64,000 bases of DNA from Demequina globuliformis (GTDB taxonomy: Bacteria > Actinomycetota > Actinomycetes > Actinomycetales > Demequinaceae). Of the stretch, positions 25,365 through 33,313 are shown piece by piece. Under the pieces are notes generated by a model, which was not told where the DNA came from, did not search any database, and saw nothing but the letters and a program-made list of their open reading frames with translations. Location of the stretch: positions 62,001-126,000 of the forward strand of contig NZ_BBRG01000002.1 in assembly GCF_000975155.1 (NCBI RefSeq), given 5' to 3'. Position 1 is the stretch's first letter. Each line of letters opens with the position of its first letter. Made by a program: the position numbers and the translations under genes.

Positions 25365-28022
25365 GTGAGCGAGAACAGCAGACCAACACTCTTACTAATT
25401 GACGGATTGTCCATGGCGTTTCGGGCGTTTTTTGGCCTTCCGGTGGAAAATTTCGCGACCTCGACGGGTGTGCCGACCAACGCGGTCTACGGATTCACGA
25501 CCATGCTCGCCACCCTGATGCGCGAGCATCAGCCCACCCACGTTGCGGTGGCGTTCGATTTGCCCGGTGGCACGTTCAGGACTGAGCGGTTGCCGTCGTA
25601 CAAGGGAACCCGCGACGAGACGCCACCGGAGTTCGAGCCGCAGGTACCGCTCATCCGGGAGATGCTTGACGCGCTGCGCATTACCGCCGTCGACAAGGAG
25701 CGCTATGAGGCCGACGACCTCTTGGCTACCTACGCGCGCATGGGGCGCGAGGCGGGCATGCGAGTGCTCGTCGTGTCCGGCGACCGTGACACCATTCAGC
25801 TCGTCACCGACGACGTCACGCTGCTGTATCCCCGCAAGGGAGTGTCGGACCTCGTCCACTTCACCCCCGGCGCCGTCGAAGAGAAGTACGGCGTGGTGCC
25901 GTCGCAATACCCCGATCTCGCCGCGTTGGTGGGCGAGACCAGCGACAATCTTCCCGGCGTCCCTGGTGTGGGGCCCAAGACGGCAGCGAAGTGGATCGGA
26001 ATCTACGGCGGGTTGGAGCAGATTCTTGAGCAAGCTGAAGACGTCCCGGGCAAGGCGGGGCAGAGTCTGCGGGACCACCTGGACAACGTCCGGCTCAATC
26101 GCGAACTGAACCATCTCCTCACTGACCTCGAGGTGGAGGTGTCGTTGGAGTCCATGGAATACCAGGGCGCCGACGCTGCGGCTGTGCACCAGGTGTGCGA
26201 CTCGCTGCAGTTCCGGACGCTGCGGGAACGACTGATGCCCTTGGTGGCCGATGACTCGCTTGCTCACGCTCCCGACGAGCCTGCTGAGGTGTCCGTCGTG
26301 ACGGATGGGGCTTTGGCGGCGATCCTCGCCCTGACGGGGTCGGTGACCATCCATGTGGAGGGCAAGACCGGGGAGCAGGCCGATGCCTGGGCCCTGGGGG
26401 TCTGTGTCGAGGACCAGGCGTGGGGGATCGACCTCGCGCACCTGACGCGCGAAGACGAGGCCGCGCTTGGCGCGTGGCTAGCCGATCCCCAGGTCACCGT
26501 GACTTGCCATAGCGCGAAGGAAGCGTGGCATGCCCTCAAAGCGCGGGGGTGGGACCTGCAGGGCATCGAGGGTGACACGCAGATCGCTGCCTTCCTCGTC
26601 AACGCCGACCAGCGCGGCTTTGACCTCGACGCGGTGCTCCAGCGTTACTTGGGCGTTTCCGTCGGCTCGGAGTCCGGCGCAGGCCAGCTCGATTTGGGCC
26701 TCGGTGGCTCCGCAGCGGTGCAAGCAGGGACCACCGCCGCGCACGTGGCAAGGCTCAGCGCTGAACTGTCGGCTGAGGTGGAGCGGCGAGGCATGGCCGA
26801 GGTGTACGCCGAACTCGAGATTCCGTTGATCGCGGTGCTCGCTCGGATGGAGGACGCCGGCGTCGCGGTCGATGGCACTGTGATGGGCGAACGTCGCGAC
26901 GCGGCTCGCGAGCGTGCGGAGGCCGCGGCGCAGCACGCGTACGACGCCATCGGCGGTCAGCAGGTGAACCTTGGTTCGCCCAAGCAACTCCAAGAGGTGC
27001 TGTTCGACACGCTCGGCATGCCCAAGACCAAGAAGATCAAGACTGGCTACTCCACGGACGCCTCGTCCCTCGCCGAGTTGCAGGCAAAGAATCCGCATCC
27101 GTTCCTCGAGGCGCTCTTGGCTCACCGAGATGCCACGAAGCTTGGACAGATCATCGAGACGTTGTCGGGCGCGGTCCGCACCGACGGTCGGGTGCACACA
27201 ACGTTCAGCCAGGTGGTCGCGTCGACAGGTCGGCTGAGTTCCCGTGACCCCAACCTGCAGAACATCCCCATTCGCACTGAGGAAGGCCACCGCATCCGTG
27301 AAGCCTTCGTGGTGGGCGATGGCTACGAAACCCTGCTGACCGCTGACTACAGCCAGATCGAAATGCGGATCATGGCGCATTTGAGCGGTGACGAAGGACT
27401 GATTGAGGCCTTCAAAGCGGGGGAGGACCTCCACCGGTTTGTGGGCGCGCGCGTGTTTGGCGTCGAGCCGGCTGACGTGACGGCAGAGATGCGCTCCAAG
27501 GTCAAGGCCATGAGCTATGGGCTTGCATACGGACTGTCGTCATTTGGCCTCGCGAGGCAACTGTCGCTGCCAGTGGGCGAGGCGCAGCGCCTCATGGACG
27601 ACTACTTTGCGCGGTTTGGCGGTGTGCGCGACTACCTGCACGCTGTGGTCGAGCAAGCGCGCCAGGATGGCTACACCGAGACCATCGCTGGACGTCGCCG
27701 CTACTTCCCCGACTTGACCTCCACCAACCGCCAACGGCGCGACATTGCTGAGCGCGCCGCCCTGAATGCGCCCATCCAGGGCAGTGCCGCTGATCTCATC
27801 AAGCGCGCAATGCTCGGGGTTGATCAGGCGATTCGGGACCAAGGTCTGCGGTCCAGGCAGCTACTTCAGGTCCATGATGAACTCGTCGTAGAGGTGGCTC
27901 CTGGGGAAGCGAAAGCGGTGGAGGCGATTCTGCGCGAACAGATGCACGCCGCGGGTGACCTTTCGGTTCCGCTCGACGTGAACGTCGGGTCGGGACCGAA
28001 TTGGCGCGCCGCCGGACACTAG
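25365..28022 (+). CDS. polA: DNA polymerase I
   Basis: Repair and Okazaki-fragment polymerase. The 885 residues comprise a 5' nuclease domain (about 1-290; LLLIDGLSMAFRAFFGLP, the acidic VVSGDRDTIQL and the helix-hairpin DNLPGVPGVGPKTA), a central domain (about 305-480) and a family A polymerase. Polymerase motif A is DYSQIEMRIMAHLSGDE (about 661), motif B covers RSKVKAMSYGLAYG (about 708) and motif C is QVHDELVVEV (about 835). In the central domain the DxE, Asp and YxxxD residues needed for proofreading are not recognisable, as in mycobacterial PolA. TAGGTT lies 6 bases before the GTG start, so the message is probably leaderless. Confidence 0.97.
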   Translation: MSENSRPTLLLIDGLSMAFRAFFGLPVENFATSTGVPTNAVYGFTTMLATLMREHQPTHVAVAFDLPGGTFRTERLPSYKGTRDETPPEFEPQVPLIREMLDALRITAVDKERYEADDLLATYARMGREAGMRVLVVSGDRDTIQLVTDDVTLLYPRKGVSDLVHFTPGAVEEKYGVVPSQYPDLAALVGETSDNLPGVPGVGPKTAAKWIGIYGGLEQILEQAEDVPGKAGQSLRDHLDNVRLNRELNHLLTDLEVEVSLESMEYQGADAAAVHQVCDSLQFRTLRERLMPLVADDSLAHAPDEPAEVSVVTDGALAAILALTGSVTIHVEGKTGEQADAWALGVCVEDQAWGIDLAHLTREDEAALGAWLADPQVTVTCHSAKEAWHALKARGWDLQGIEGDTQIAAFLVNADQRGFDLDAVLQRYLGVSVGSESGAGQLDLGLGGSAAVQAGTTAAHVARLSAELSAEVERRGMAEVYAELEIPLIAVLARMEDAGVAVDGTVMGERRDAARERAEAAAQHAYDAIGGQQVNLGSPKQLQEVLFDTLGMPKTKKIKTGYSTDASSLAELQAKNPHPFLEALLAHRDATKLGQIIETLSGAVRTDGRVHTTFSQVVASTGRLSSRDPNLQNIPIRTEEGHRIREAFVVGDGYETLLTADYSQIEMRIMAHLSGDEGLIEAFKAGEDLHRFVGARVFGVEPADVTAEMRSKVKAMSYGLAYGLSSFGLARQLSLPVGEAQRLMDDYFARFGGVRDYLHAVVEQARQDGYTETIAGRRRYFPDLTSTNRQRRDIAERAALNAPIQGSAADLIKRAMLGVDQAIRDQGLRSRQLLQVHDELVVEVAPGEAKAVEAILREQMHAAGDLSVPLDVNVGSGPNWRAAGH

Positions 28023-28031
28023 GGTGGACAC

Positions 28032-29054
28032 ATGCGAATTGGAATACTGACCGGCGGGGGAGACTGCCCCGGACTGAACGCGGCGATCCGGGCGGTGGTC
28101 AAGCGCGGTAGCTCCGAGCATGGCTGCTCCATTGTCGGCTTCCACAACGGTTGGCAAGGTGTGATTGAGGGCGATGCGGTCCCGCTTACCAGGGACGACG
28201 TCAGCGGCATTCTCGTACATGGCGGCACCATGCTGGGCACCGCACGGTGCCACCCTCACAAGGTCGACGGTGGCATGGAGGCCGTCAAGGACACCTTTGA
28301 CCACGAAAAACTCGATGGATTCATTTGCATTGGAGGCGATGGGACTCTCAAAGCCGCAGGCAAGGTGTCCAAGGCACTCGGCGTTCCCGTCATCGGCATT
28401 CCGAAGACCATCGACAACGATGTTGCGGGCACGGACGCGGCGATTGGCTTCGACACGGCCGTGACCGTTGCCACCGAGGCGATCGACCGGCTCCACTCAA
28501 CTGCGGAGTCGCATAACCGCGTCATGGTCGTGGAGCTCATGGGACGTCACTCCGGCTGGATCGCGGTAACGGCCGGCATCGCTGGTGGCGCGGACATCAT
28601 CCTCGCGCCAGAAGAGCCCTTCGACATCGACAAGATCGCCAAGCGCATCAAGCACCGCCACCGCTACAAGAACTTCTCCATCGTTGCGGTGGCTGAGGGT
28701 GCGATCCCTGCCGACGGCTCGAACTGGACGGGTGGCGCCACCTTGGATGCCAAGGGCAACCCGATCGCCGGCAGCATCGGTCACGACGTGACCCGCGCTA
28801 TCGAAGAGGCCACGGGCTTCCCGACGCGGCTCACCGTCCTCGGCTATGTACAACGTGGAGGCGTTCCGACCGCGGCCGACCGGCTCTTGGGCACTCGCAT
28901 GGGCGTCGCGGCTATCGATGGCATGGTCGCTGGCGAGACTCACAAGTTCACCGCGTTGCAAGGCGAGAATGTCGTCCTCGAGCCCTTCGAGACCATGATG
29001 GGCAAGACCAAGTGGGTTCCGGAGGAACTGCTAGCCGCTGCCCGCGGACTCTAG
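28032..29054 (+). CDS. pfkA: 6-phosphofructokinase, group III
   Basis: Phosphorylates fructose 6-phosphate to the 1,6-bisphosphate, the committing step of glycolysis. The 340 residues include TGGGDCPGLN (7-16), GGDGT (101-105), PKTIDNDV (124-131), MGRHSGWIA and YVQRGG. Gly at position 104 favours ATP as donor (pyrophosphate enzymes usually have Asp there), whereas the Lys in PKTIDND is usually a pyrophosphate-type residue; the Gly/Lys combination is that of ATP-dependent actinobacterial group III enzymes. TAGGGT, formed across the polA stop codon, lies 6 bases before the ATG, suggesting a leaderless transcript independent of polA. Confidence 0.95.
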   Translation: MRIGILTGGGDCPGLNAAIRAVVKRGSSEHGCSIVGFHNGWQGVIEGDAVPLTRDDVSGILVHGGTMLGTARCHPHKVDGGMEAVKDTFDHEKLDGFICIGGDGTLKAAGKVSKALGVPVIGIPKTIDNDVAGTDAAIGFDTAVTVATEAIDRLHSTAESHNRVMVVELMGRHSGWIAVTAGIAGGADIILAPEEPFDIDKIAKRIKHRHRYKNFSIVAVAEGAIPADGSNWTGGATLDAKGNPIAGSIGHDVTRAIEEATGFPTRLTVLGYVQRGGVPTAADRLLGTRMGVAAIDGMVAGETHKFTALQGENVVLEPFETMMGKTKWVPEELLAAARGL

Positions 29055-29069
29055 CCTTCCTGCTACAGA

Positions 29070-29108
29070 CACGCCGGCGCGTGCCACATCAGTGGCGCCG
29101 CCGGCGTG
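29070..29108. terminator. Hairpin between convergent pfkA and the TagF-like gene
   Basis: Outer arms CACGCCGGCG (29070-29079) and CGCCGGCGTG (29099-29108) pair over 10 bp, and an inner CCAC/GTGG stem follows after a small internal loop. It lies 16 bases after pfkA and probably works in both directions; there is no T-tract. Confidence 0.7.
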
Positions 29109-29151
29109 ATGCTGTGACCGTGAGGTGGCTGCGGGGACGAGCAGAAGGCGC

Positions 29152-30468
29152 TCAGTGAAGCAGCGTGGGGGGCGCCGGAGGCATACGCACTTCGAGCGAC
29201 GGGTCCTCGGGGTGAACGACGTGCGGGTGAGGGGTCCATCCGAGCACCGACGACGCCACGGAGCCGTCGCTCGCCGGTTCAGGCTGAACGACGTCCTCGC
29301 CCAGGAACACCTTGCGGACGACGAGTTCAGCGGCGCGCCCGGTTTCGTAGGTGCAGAACCGCTCACGGAATGAAGCGCGACGTGCGTCGTACTCGGGGTC
29401 GAGGTAGGCGTGGGTGCGAATCGCGTCCAACAGCCCGTTCGCGTGGAACGTGACAAGGCCGGGGGAGTCGACCGTGATGTCGAAGTACGCGCCGCGCTCG
29501 AAGCGGTAGCGGTCCCAGTCAAAGCAAAACAGCACCATTGGCTTGTCAAGCAGCGCGTAGTCGAACATGGCGGATGAATAGTCGGTGATGAGTGCGTCTG
29601 AGGCGAGGTAAAGGTCCTCCACCTCCCAGCCGTGAGACACATCGATCACGGAGTCGGGGATCGCCTTGCGACCCTTCGTGTCGTGGTAATAGTGGTCGCG
29701 CACCAGCAGTCGCACGCCCTCTGGCAGCCGCGTGGCAAAGGCCGACAGATCGAAGTCGGCCTCCTTGGGTCCGCGGCGCGTGCGCCAGGTCGGCATGTAG
29801 AGCAGCGCACGCTCGTCGTCCCTCAGTCCCAGTCGCTCACGGGCTTGCTGGCGCTCCGCGTCGGTGGCATGCACCAGGCGGTCATTGCGGGGGGACCCGG
29901 TGGGCAGTTGCGCGCAGCCGTTGTTGTAGGCCCGGCGCCACACCTCGGAGAGGTAGGGACTGGTTGACAAGCTGTATGTCCAGCGTTGGCAACGCTTGTG
30001 CATCGTGACGATGGTGTCGTTGCTGGGCCGCTTGCCGGAGTAGTGGCGGTCGGCGCCCATGTACTTCAGCGCGGTGCCGTGATGGGTCTCGACGTATACC
30101 TGGCCGTCGCGTGCAGGCACGCTCCAGTGGGGGTTGGCGTCATCGACAAAATACTTCGCGGTGGCGATCAAGCGCAGGTAGTCGATCGTTCTGGGCGTGA
30201 CGTAGGTGACCTCCGCTGGGACGTACGCCACGTCCTGCTTGCGGACAATCCAAACGGCCTTGAGATGGGGCGCGAGTTCCTGTTGCTTGCGGTAGATCGC
30301 GAGCGGATTTCCGCGGGGTGCGCGGTGCCACACACACGTGTAGACGATGACGTCTTCTTGGAGTGGTCGTTTGAGGTAACGCGGCCCCAAGGTACGGTCC
30401 TGGACGGCGCGTACCAGGCGCGCTGCGCGCGCACGGTTGCGTCGGTAGGACCGGGTGAGCCTGTTCAC
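29152..30468 (-). CDS. CDP-glycerol glycerophosphotransferase family protein (TagB/TagF-like)
   Basis: Expected to add glycerol phosphate (or a related polyol phosphate) units from CDP-glycerol during synthesis of a teichoic-acid-like cell wall polymer at the inner face of the membrane. The 438-residue product has the family GT-B elements ETHHGTALKYMG (about residues 127-138), TGSPRNDRL, LLYMPTWRTR (about 226), and the C-terminal CDP-glycerol site ALITDYSSAMFDYALLDKP (about 288-306). No membrane span is seen; such enzymes are peripheral. It is divergently transcribed from a glycerol-3-phosphate cytidylyltransferase gene, which supplies its donor, so the pair makes a coherent unit. The C-terminal 35 residues are poorly conserved filler. 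Confidence 0.9.
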   Translation of the reverse strand: MNRLTRSYRRNRARAARLVRAVQDRTLGPRYLKRPLQEDVIVYTCVWHRAPRGNPLAIYRKQQELAPHLKAVWIVRKQDVAYVPAEVTYVTPRTIDYLRLIATAKYFVDDANPHWSVPARDGQVYVETHHGTALKYMGADRHYSGKRPSNDTIVTMHKRCQRWTYSLSTSPYLSEVWRRAYNNGCAQLPTGSPRNDRLVHATDAERQQARERLGLRDDERALLYMPTWRTRRGPKEADFDLSAFATRLPEGVRLLVRDHYYHDTKGRKAIPDSVIDVSHGWEVEDLYLASDALITDYSSAMFDYALLDKPMVLFCFDWDRYRFERGAYFDITVDSPGLVTFHANGLLDAIRTHAYLDPEYDARRASFRERFCTYETGRAAELVVRKVFLGEDVVQPEPASDGSVASSVLGWTPHPHVVHPEDPSLEVRMPPAPPTLLH

Positions 30469-30521
30469 GGTAGCCCAGTCTAGGGGCGCGAGCGGTGTGT
30501 TCCTTCAAGTAGCCTGGTTTC

Positions 30522-30920
30522 ATGACCAACGTCTTGACCTTCGGAACGTTCGACGTCTTCCACATTGGCCACGTGAACATGCTCGTGCGCGCGGCGGATC
30601 TCGGAGACCATCTGACGGTGGGCGTGTCGTCTGACGCTCTGAACTTCTCAAAGAAGCAGCGCTACCCCGTGTACCGCGAGGAGCACCGCATGGCCATCGT
30701 CAAGAGCCTCGCCTGCGTGGACGAGGTCTTTGTCGAAGAGTCACTCGAACTCAAGGGCGAGTACATCAAGAAGTTCAACGCGGACGTGCTGGTCATGGGG
30801 GATGACTGGGCAGGAAAGTTCGACCACTACCGCGAGCTGTGCGAGGTCGTCTATTTGCCCCGCACTGCTGAGGTCTCCACCACCGACATCATCCAGTCCA
30901 TCAAGGAGCAACTGGACTAG
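30522..30920 (+). CDS. tagD: Glycerol-3-phosphate cytidylyltransferase
   Basis: Makes CDP-glycerol from CTP and glycerol 3-phosphate. The 132-residue length is normal. The nucleotidyltransferase motif is GTFDVFHIGHVNML (8-21, containing HxGH), the substrate region FSKKQRYPVYREEHRM follows, and the C-terminal RTAEVSTTDII corresponds to the RTxGISTT-type signature. TAGCCT lies 6 bases upstream of the ATG with no Shine-Dalgarno, so a leaderless message is likely. It is divergent (53 bases) from the TagB/TagF-like transferase that would consume its product. Confidence 0.93.
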   Translation: MTNVLTFGTFDVFHIGHVNMLVRAADLGDHLTVGVSSDALNFSKKQRYPVYREEHRMAIVKSLACVDEVFVEESLELKGEYIKKFNADVLVMGDDWAGKFDHYRELCEVVYLPRTAEVSTTDIIQSIKEQLD

Positions 30921-30934
30921 CAAGCGGCGTGCCG

Positions 30935-30964
30935 TTGTGCGAACCGGTGCTTGAGGGGTAGGAT
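30935..30964 (+). promoter_or_regulatory. Candidate promoter for rpsA
   Basis: TTGTGC (30935-30940) and TAGGAT (30959-30964) are spaced by 18 bases. Transcription would start near 30971, giving an 80-base leader before the rpsA ATG, long enough to hold a control element, though none is recognisable. Confidence 0.6.
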
Positions 30965-31052
30965 TTCCTTTGGCCATGTGTGCCTGGCGCACGCGTGGTG
31001 AACACAGCAGTATTCACGTACACCTACCACCGTCCATCGGAGCTACTCCTTA

Positions 31053-32543
31053 ATGTCCGTATCCACCCCCGAGTCCACCCCTATCGCTGTCAACGACATC
31101 GGCTCCGCTGAGGATTTCCTCGCAGCCGTCGACGCGACTATCAAGAACTTCGACGATGGCGACCTCGTCGAGGGCACCATCGTCAAGGTCGACCGTGACG
31201 AGGTCCTTCTCGACATCGGTTACAAGACCGAAGGCGTCATTCCCGCTCGCGAGCTGTCCATCCGTCACGACGCAGACCCGGATGAGGTCGTCGAGGTCGG
31301 CGACACCATCGAGGCCCTCGTTCTCCAGAAGGAGGACAAGGAAGGCCGTCTGATCCTGTCGAAGAAGCGCGCTCAGTACGAGCGTGCCTGGGGCTCGATC
31401 GAGAAGATCAAGGAAGAGGACGGTGTTGTCACCGGTTCCGTGATCGAGGTCGTTAAGGGTGGTCTGATCGTGGACATCGGTCTGCGCGGCTTCCTTCCCG
31501 CTTCGTTGGTCGAGATGCGCCGCGTGCGTGACCTCGCCCCCTACATCGGTCAGCAGATCGAGGCGAAGATCATCGAGCTCGACAAGAACCGCAACAACGT
31601 GGTCCTGTCGCGTCGCGCGTTCCTTGAGCAGACGCAGTCTGAGGTCCGCTCGACCTTCCTCACCGCCTTGCAGCCCGGTCAGGTCCGCAAGGGCACCGTG
31701 TCCTCGATCGTTAACTTCGGTGCGTTCGTTGACCTTGGCGGCGTCGACGGCCTCGTGCACGTCTCGGAGCTGTCCTGGAAGCACATCGACCACCCCAACG
31801 AGGTCGTGTCCGTGGGCCAGGAGGTCGAGGTCGAGGTTCTCGACATCGACATGGACCGCGAGCGTGTCTCGCTGTCGCTGAAGGCGACGCAGGAAGACCC
31901 GTGGGCCGTTTACGCCCGTACCCACGCCATCGGCCAGATTGTGCCGGGCAAGGTCACCAAGCTGGTCCCGTTCGGCGCGTTCGTGCGTGTCTACGACGGC
32001 ATCGAGGGCCTCGTGCACATCTCCGAGCTGGCTGTTCGCCACGTGGAGCTGCCCGAGCAGGTCGTCCAGGCTGATGAAGAGGTCTTCGTCAAGATCATCG
32101 ACATCGACCTTGAGCGCCGCCGCATCTCGCTGTCCATCAAGCAGGCCAACGAGGGCGTCGACCCTGCCGGCGAGGACTTCGACCCCGCGCTGTACGGCAT
32201 GACGGCCGAGTACGACGAGCAGGGGAACTACAAGTACCCCGAGGGCTTCGACCCCGAGTCCGGCGAATGGCGCGAGGGCTTCGACGAGGCTCGCGAGGCC
32301 TGGGAGGCCGAGTACGCGAAGGCGCACGAGCGCTGGGAAGCTCACAAGAGCTTTGTTGCCAAGCAGGAGGAGCAGGCCGCTGAGGCCGAGACCGCCGAGG
32401 CAGCAGCACCGCGCCGCCGTGGAGGCAAGGCCGAGGGTGGCTCCGCCTCCTCGTACTCTTCGCACGACGAGTCCTCGGACGCTGGCACGCTGGCTTCTGA
32501 CGAGCGCCTCGCCGCCCTGCGCGAGAAGCTCACGGGCAACTAA
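31053..32543 (+). CDS. rpsA: 30S ribosomal protein S1
   Basis: RNA-binding ribosomal protein that helps load mRNA. The 496-residue product has four S1 repeats (about residues 36-105, 122-190, 208-276 and 293-363), each with a GxVxxIxxFGAFVDLG-like strand pattern, then an acidic and charged tail of about 120 residues (GMTAEYDEQGNYKYPEGFDP and an Ala/Glu/Arg-rich end). Four repeats rather than six is normal for actinobacteria. GGAG lies 12 bases before the ATG. Codon use is markedly biased towards C-ending and common codons, as expected for a highly expressed gene. Confidence 0.97.
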   Translation: MSVSTPESTPIAVNDIGSAEDFLAAVDATIKNFDDGDLVEGTIVKVDRDEVLLDIGYKTEGVIPARELSIRHDADPDEVVEVGDTIEALVLQKEDKEGRLILSKKRAQYERAWGSIEKIKEEDGVVTGSVIEVVKGGLIVDIGLRGFLPASLVEMRRVRDLAPYIGQQIEAKIIELDKNRNNVVLSRRAFLEQTQSEVRSTFLTALQPGQVRKGTVSSIVNFGAFVDLGGVDGLVHVSELSWKHIDHPNEVVSVGQEVEVEVLDIDMDRERVSLSLKATQEDPWAVYARTHAIGQIVPGKVTKLVPFGAFVRVYDGIEGLVHISELAVRHVELPEQVVQADEEVFVKIIDIDLERRRISLSIKQANEGVDPAGEDFDPALYGMTAEYDEQGNYKYPEGFDPESGEWREGFDEAREAWEAEYAKAHERWEAHKSFVAKQEEQAAEAETAEAAAPRRRGGKAEGGSASSYSSHDESSDAGTLASDERLAALREKLTGN

Positions 32544-32555
32544 GTCCTGACGTCG

Positions 32556-32590
32556 AAGGGCCCCGTCACCTTTTGGGTGGCGGGGCCCTT
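32556..32590 (+). terminator. Terminator after rpsA
   Basis: A 15-bp stem with one G-T pair (32556-32570 with 32576-32590, core AAGGGCCCCG) around loop TTTTG, followed by TGCTGTT. It lies 12 bases past the rpsA stop. Confidence 0.85.
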
Positions 32591-32681
32591 TGCTGTTCCC
32601 GGGGGCATGCTTCCCGGGCGGTGAGCCGGCGGATACCGCGGCAGCTTGCCTGACGGGGACGCGAGGTGCCAGACTCACGGC

Positions 32682-33278
32682 ATGCTCCGTATTGGACTGA
32701 CAGGGGGGATCGCGGCCGGGAAGTCCACAGCCTCGGCCCGTTTCACTGAACTTGGCGCCCGCGTGGTCGACCACGACCAGTTGGCACGGCAAGCGGTCGC
32801 GCCCGGCTCCGCGGCGTTGGTCGACATCGTGAGTGCCTTTGGCGACCGCATGGTGGTGAACGGCGCGCTCGATCGCGTCGCGTTGGCCGGAGTCGTGTTT
32901 CAGGACAGTTCGGCCCGCCAGCGCCTCAACGACATCGTTCACCCCTACGTTTTCGCCATGGGCCAGGCGGCCGACAAACGCGCCAGGGCCGATGCCGAAA
33001 GGGTTGTGGTGCACGACATTCCTCTCCTCGTGGAGAGTGGGCAGGACGCTGATTTTGACATCGTGGTAACGGTGGCGGCTCCTGATGACGTGAGGCTGCA
33101 GCGCCTTGTCGACGGCAGGGGGCTGACGCTCGAGGAAGCGCGCGGTCGTCTCGCCGCGCAGGCGAGTGACGCCGAGCGGGCGGCAATCGCGGACGTGGTC
33201 TTGGACGGCAGCGGGAGCACCGACCACCTACGCGCGCAGGTCGACGCCTTTTGGCGTGACCACGTCCCGCCCTCGTAG
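32682..33278 (+). CDS. coaE: Dephospho-CoA kinase
   Basis: Final step of coenzyme A synthesis: phosphorylates the ribose 3'-OH of dephospho-CoA. The product is 198 residues from the ATG at 32682. It begins [16 protein letters not shown] with the P-loop GGIAAGKST, then [15 protein letters not shown] (CoA-binding Asp) and the lid region [12 protein letters not shown]. An upstream GTG/ATG frame adds 12 residues of no similarity; the shorter start has TTGCCT and CAGACT (18-base spacer) with the -10 box 6 bases before the ATG, so a leaderless transcript is likely. Unlike some actinobacteria there is no fused GrpB domain. Confidence 0.93.
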   Translation: MLRIGLTGGIAAGKSTASARFTELGARVVDHDQLARQAVAPGSAALVDIVSAFGDRMVVNGALDRVALAGVVFQDSSARQRLNDIVHPYVFAMGQAADKRARADAERVVVHDIPLLVESGQDADFDIVVTVAAPDDVRLQRLVDGRGLTLEEARGRLAAQASDAERAAIADVVLDGSGSTDHLRAQVDAFWRDHVPPS

Positions 33279-33313
33279 GCAGCATTGTCAGTGGCGGCGC
33301 GTACCGTAGGAGC

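Noticed and set aside
31050-33227. 725-codon open frame antisense to rpsA and coaE
   Set aside because: It mirrors strongly biased, high-GC genes in the opposite frame, has no recognisable domain and spans two well-supported genes and a terminator.
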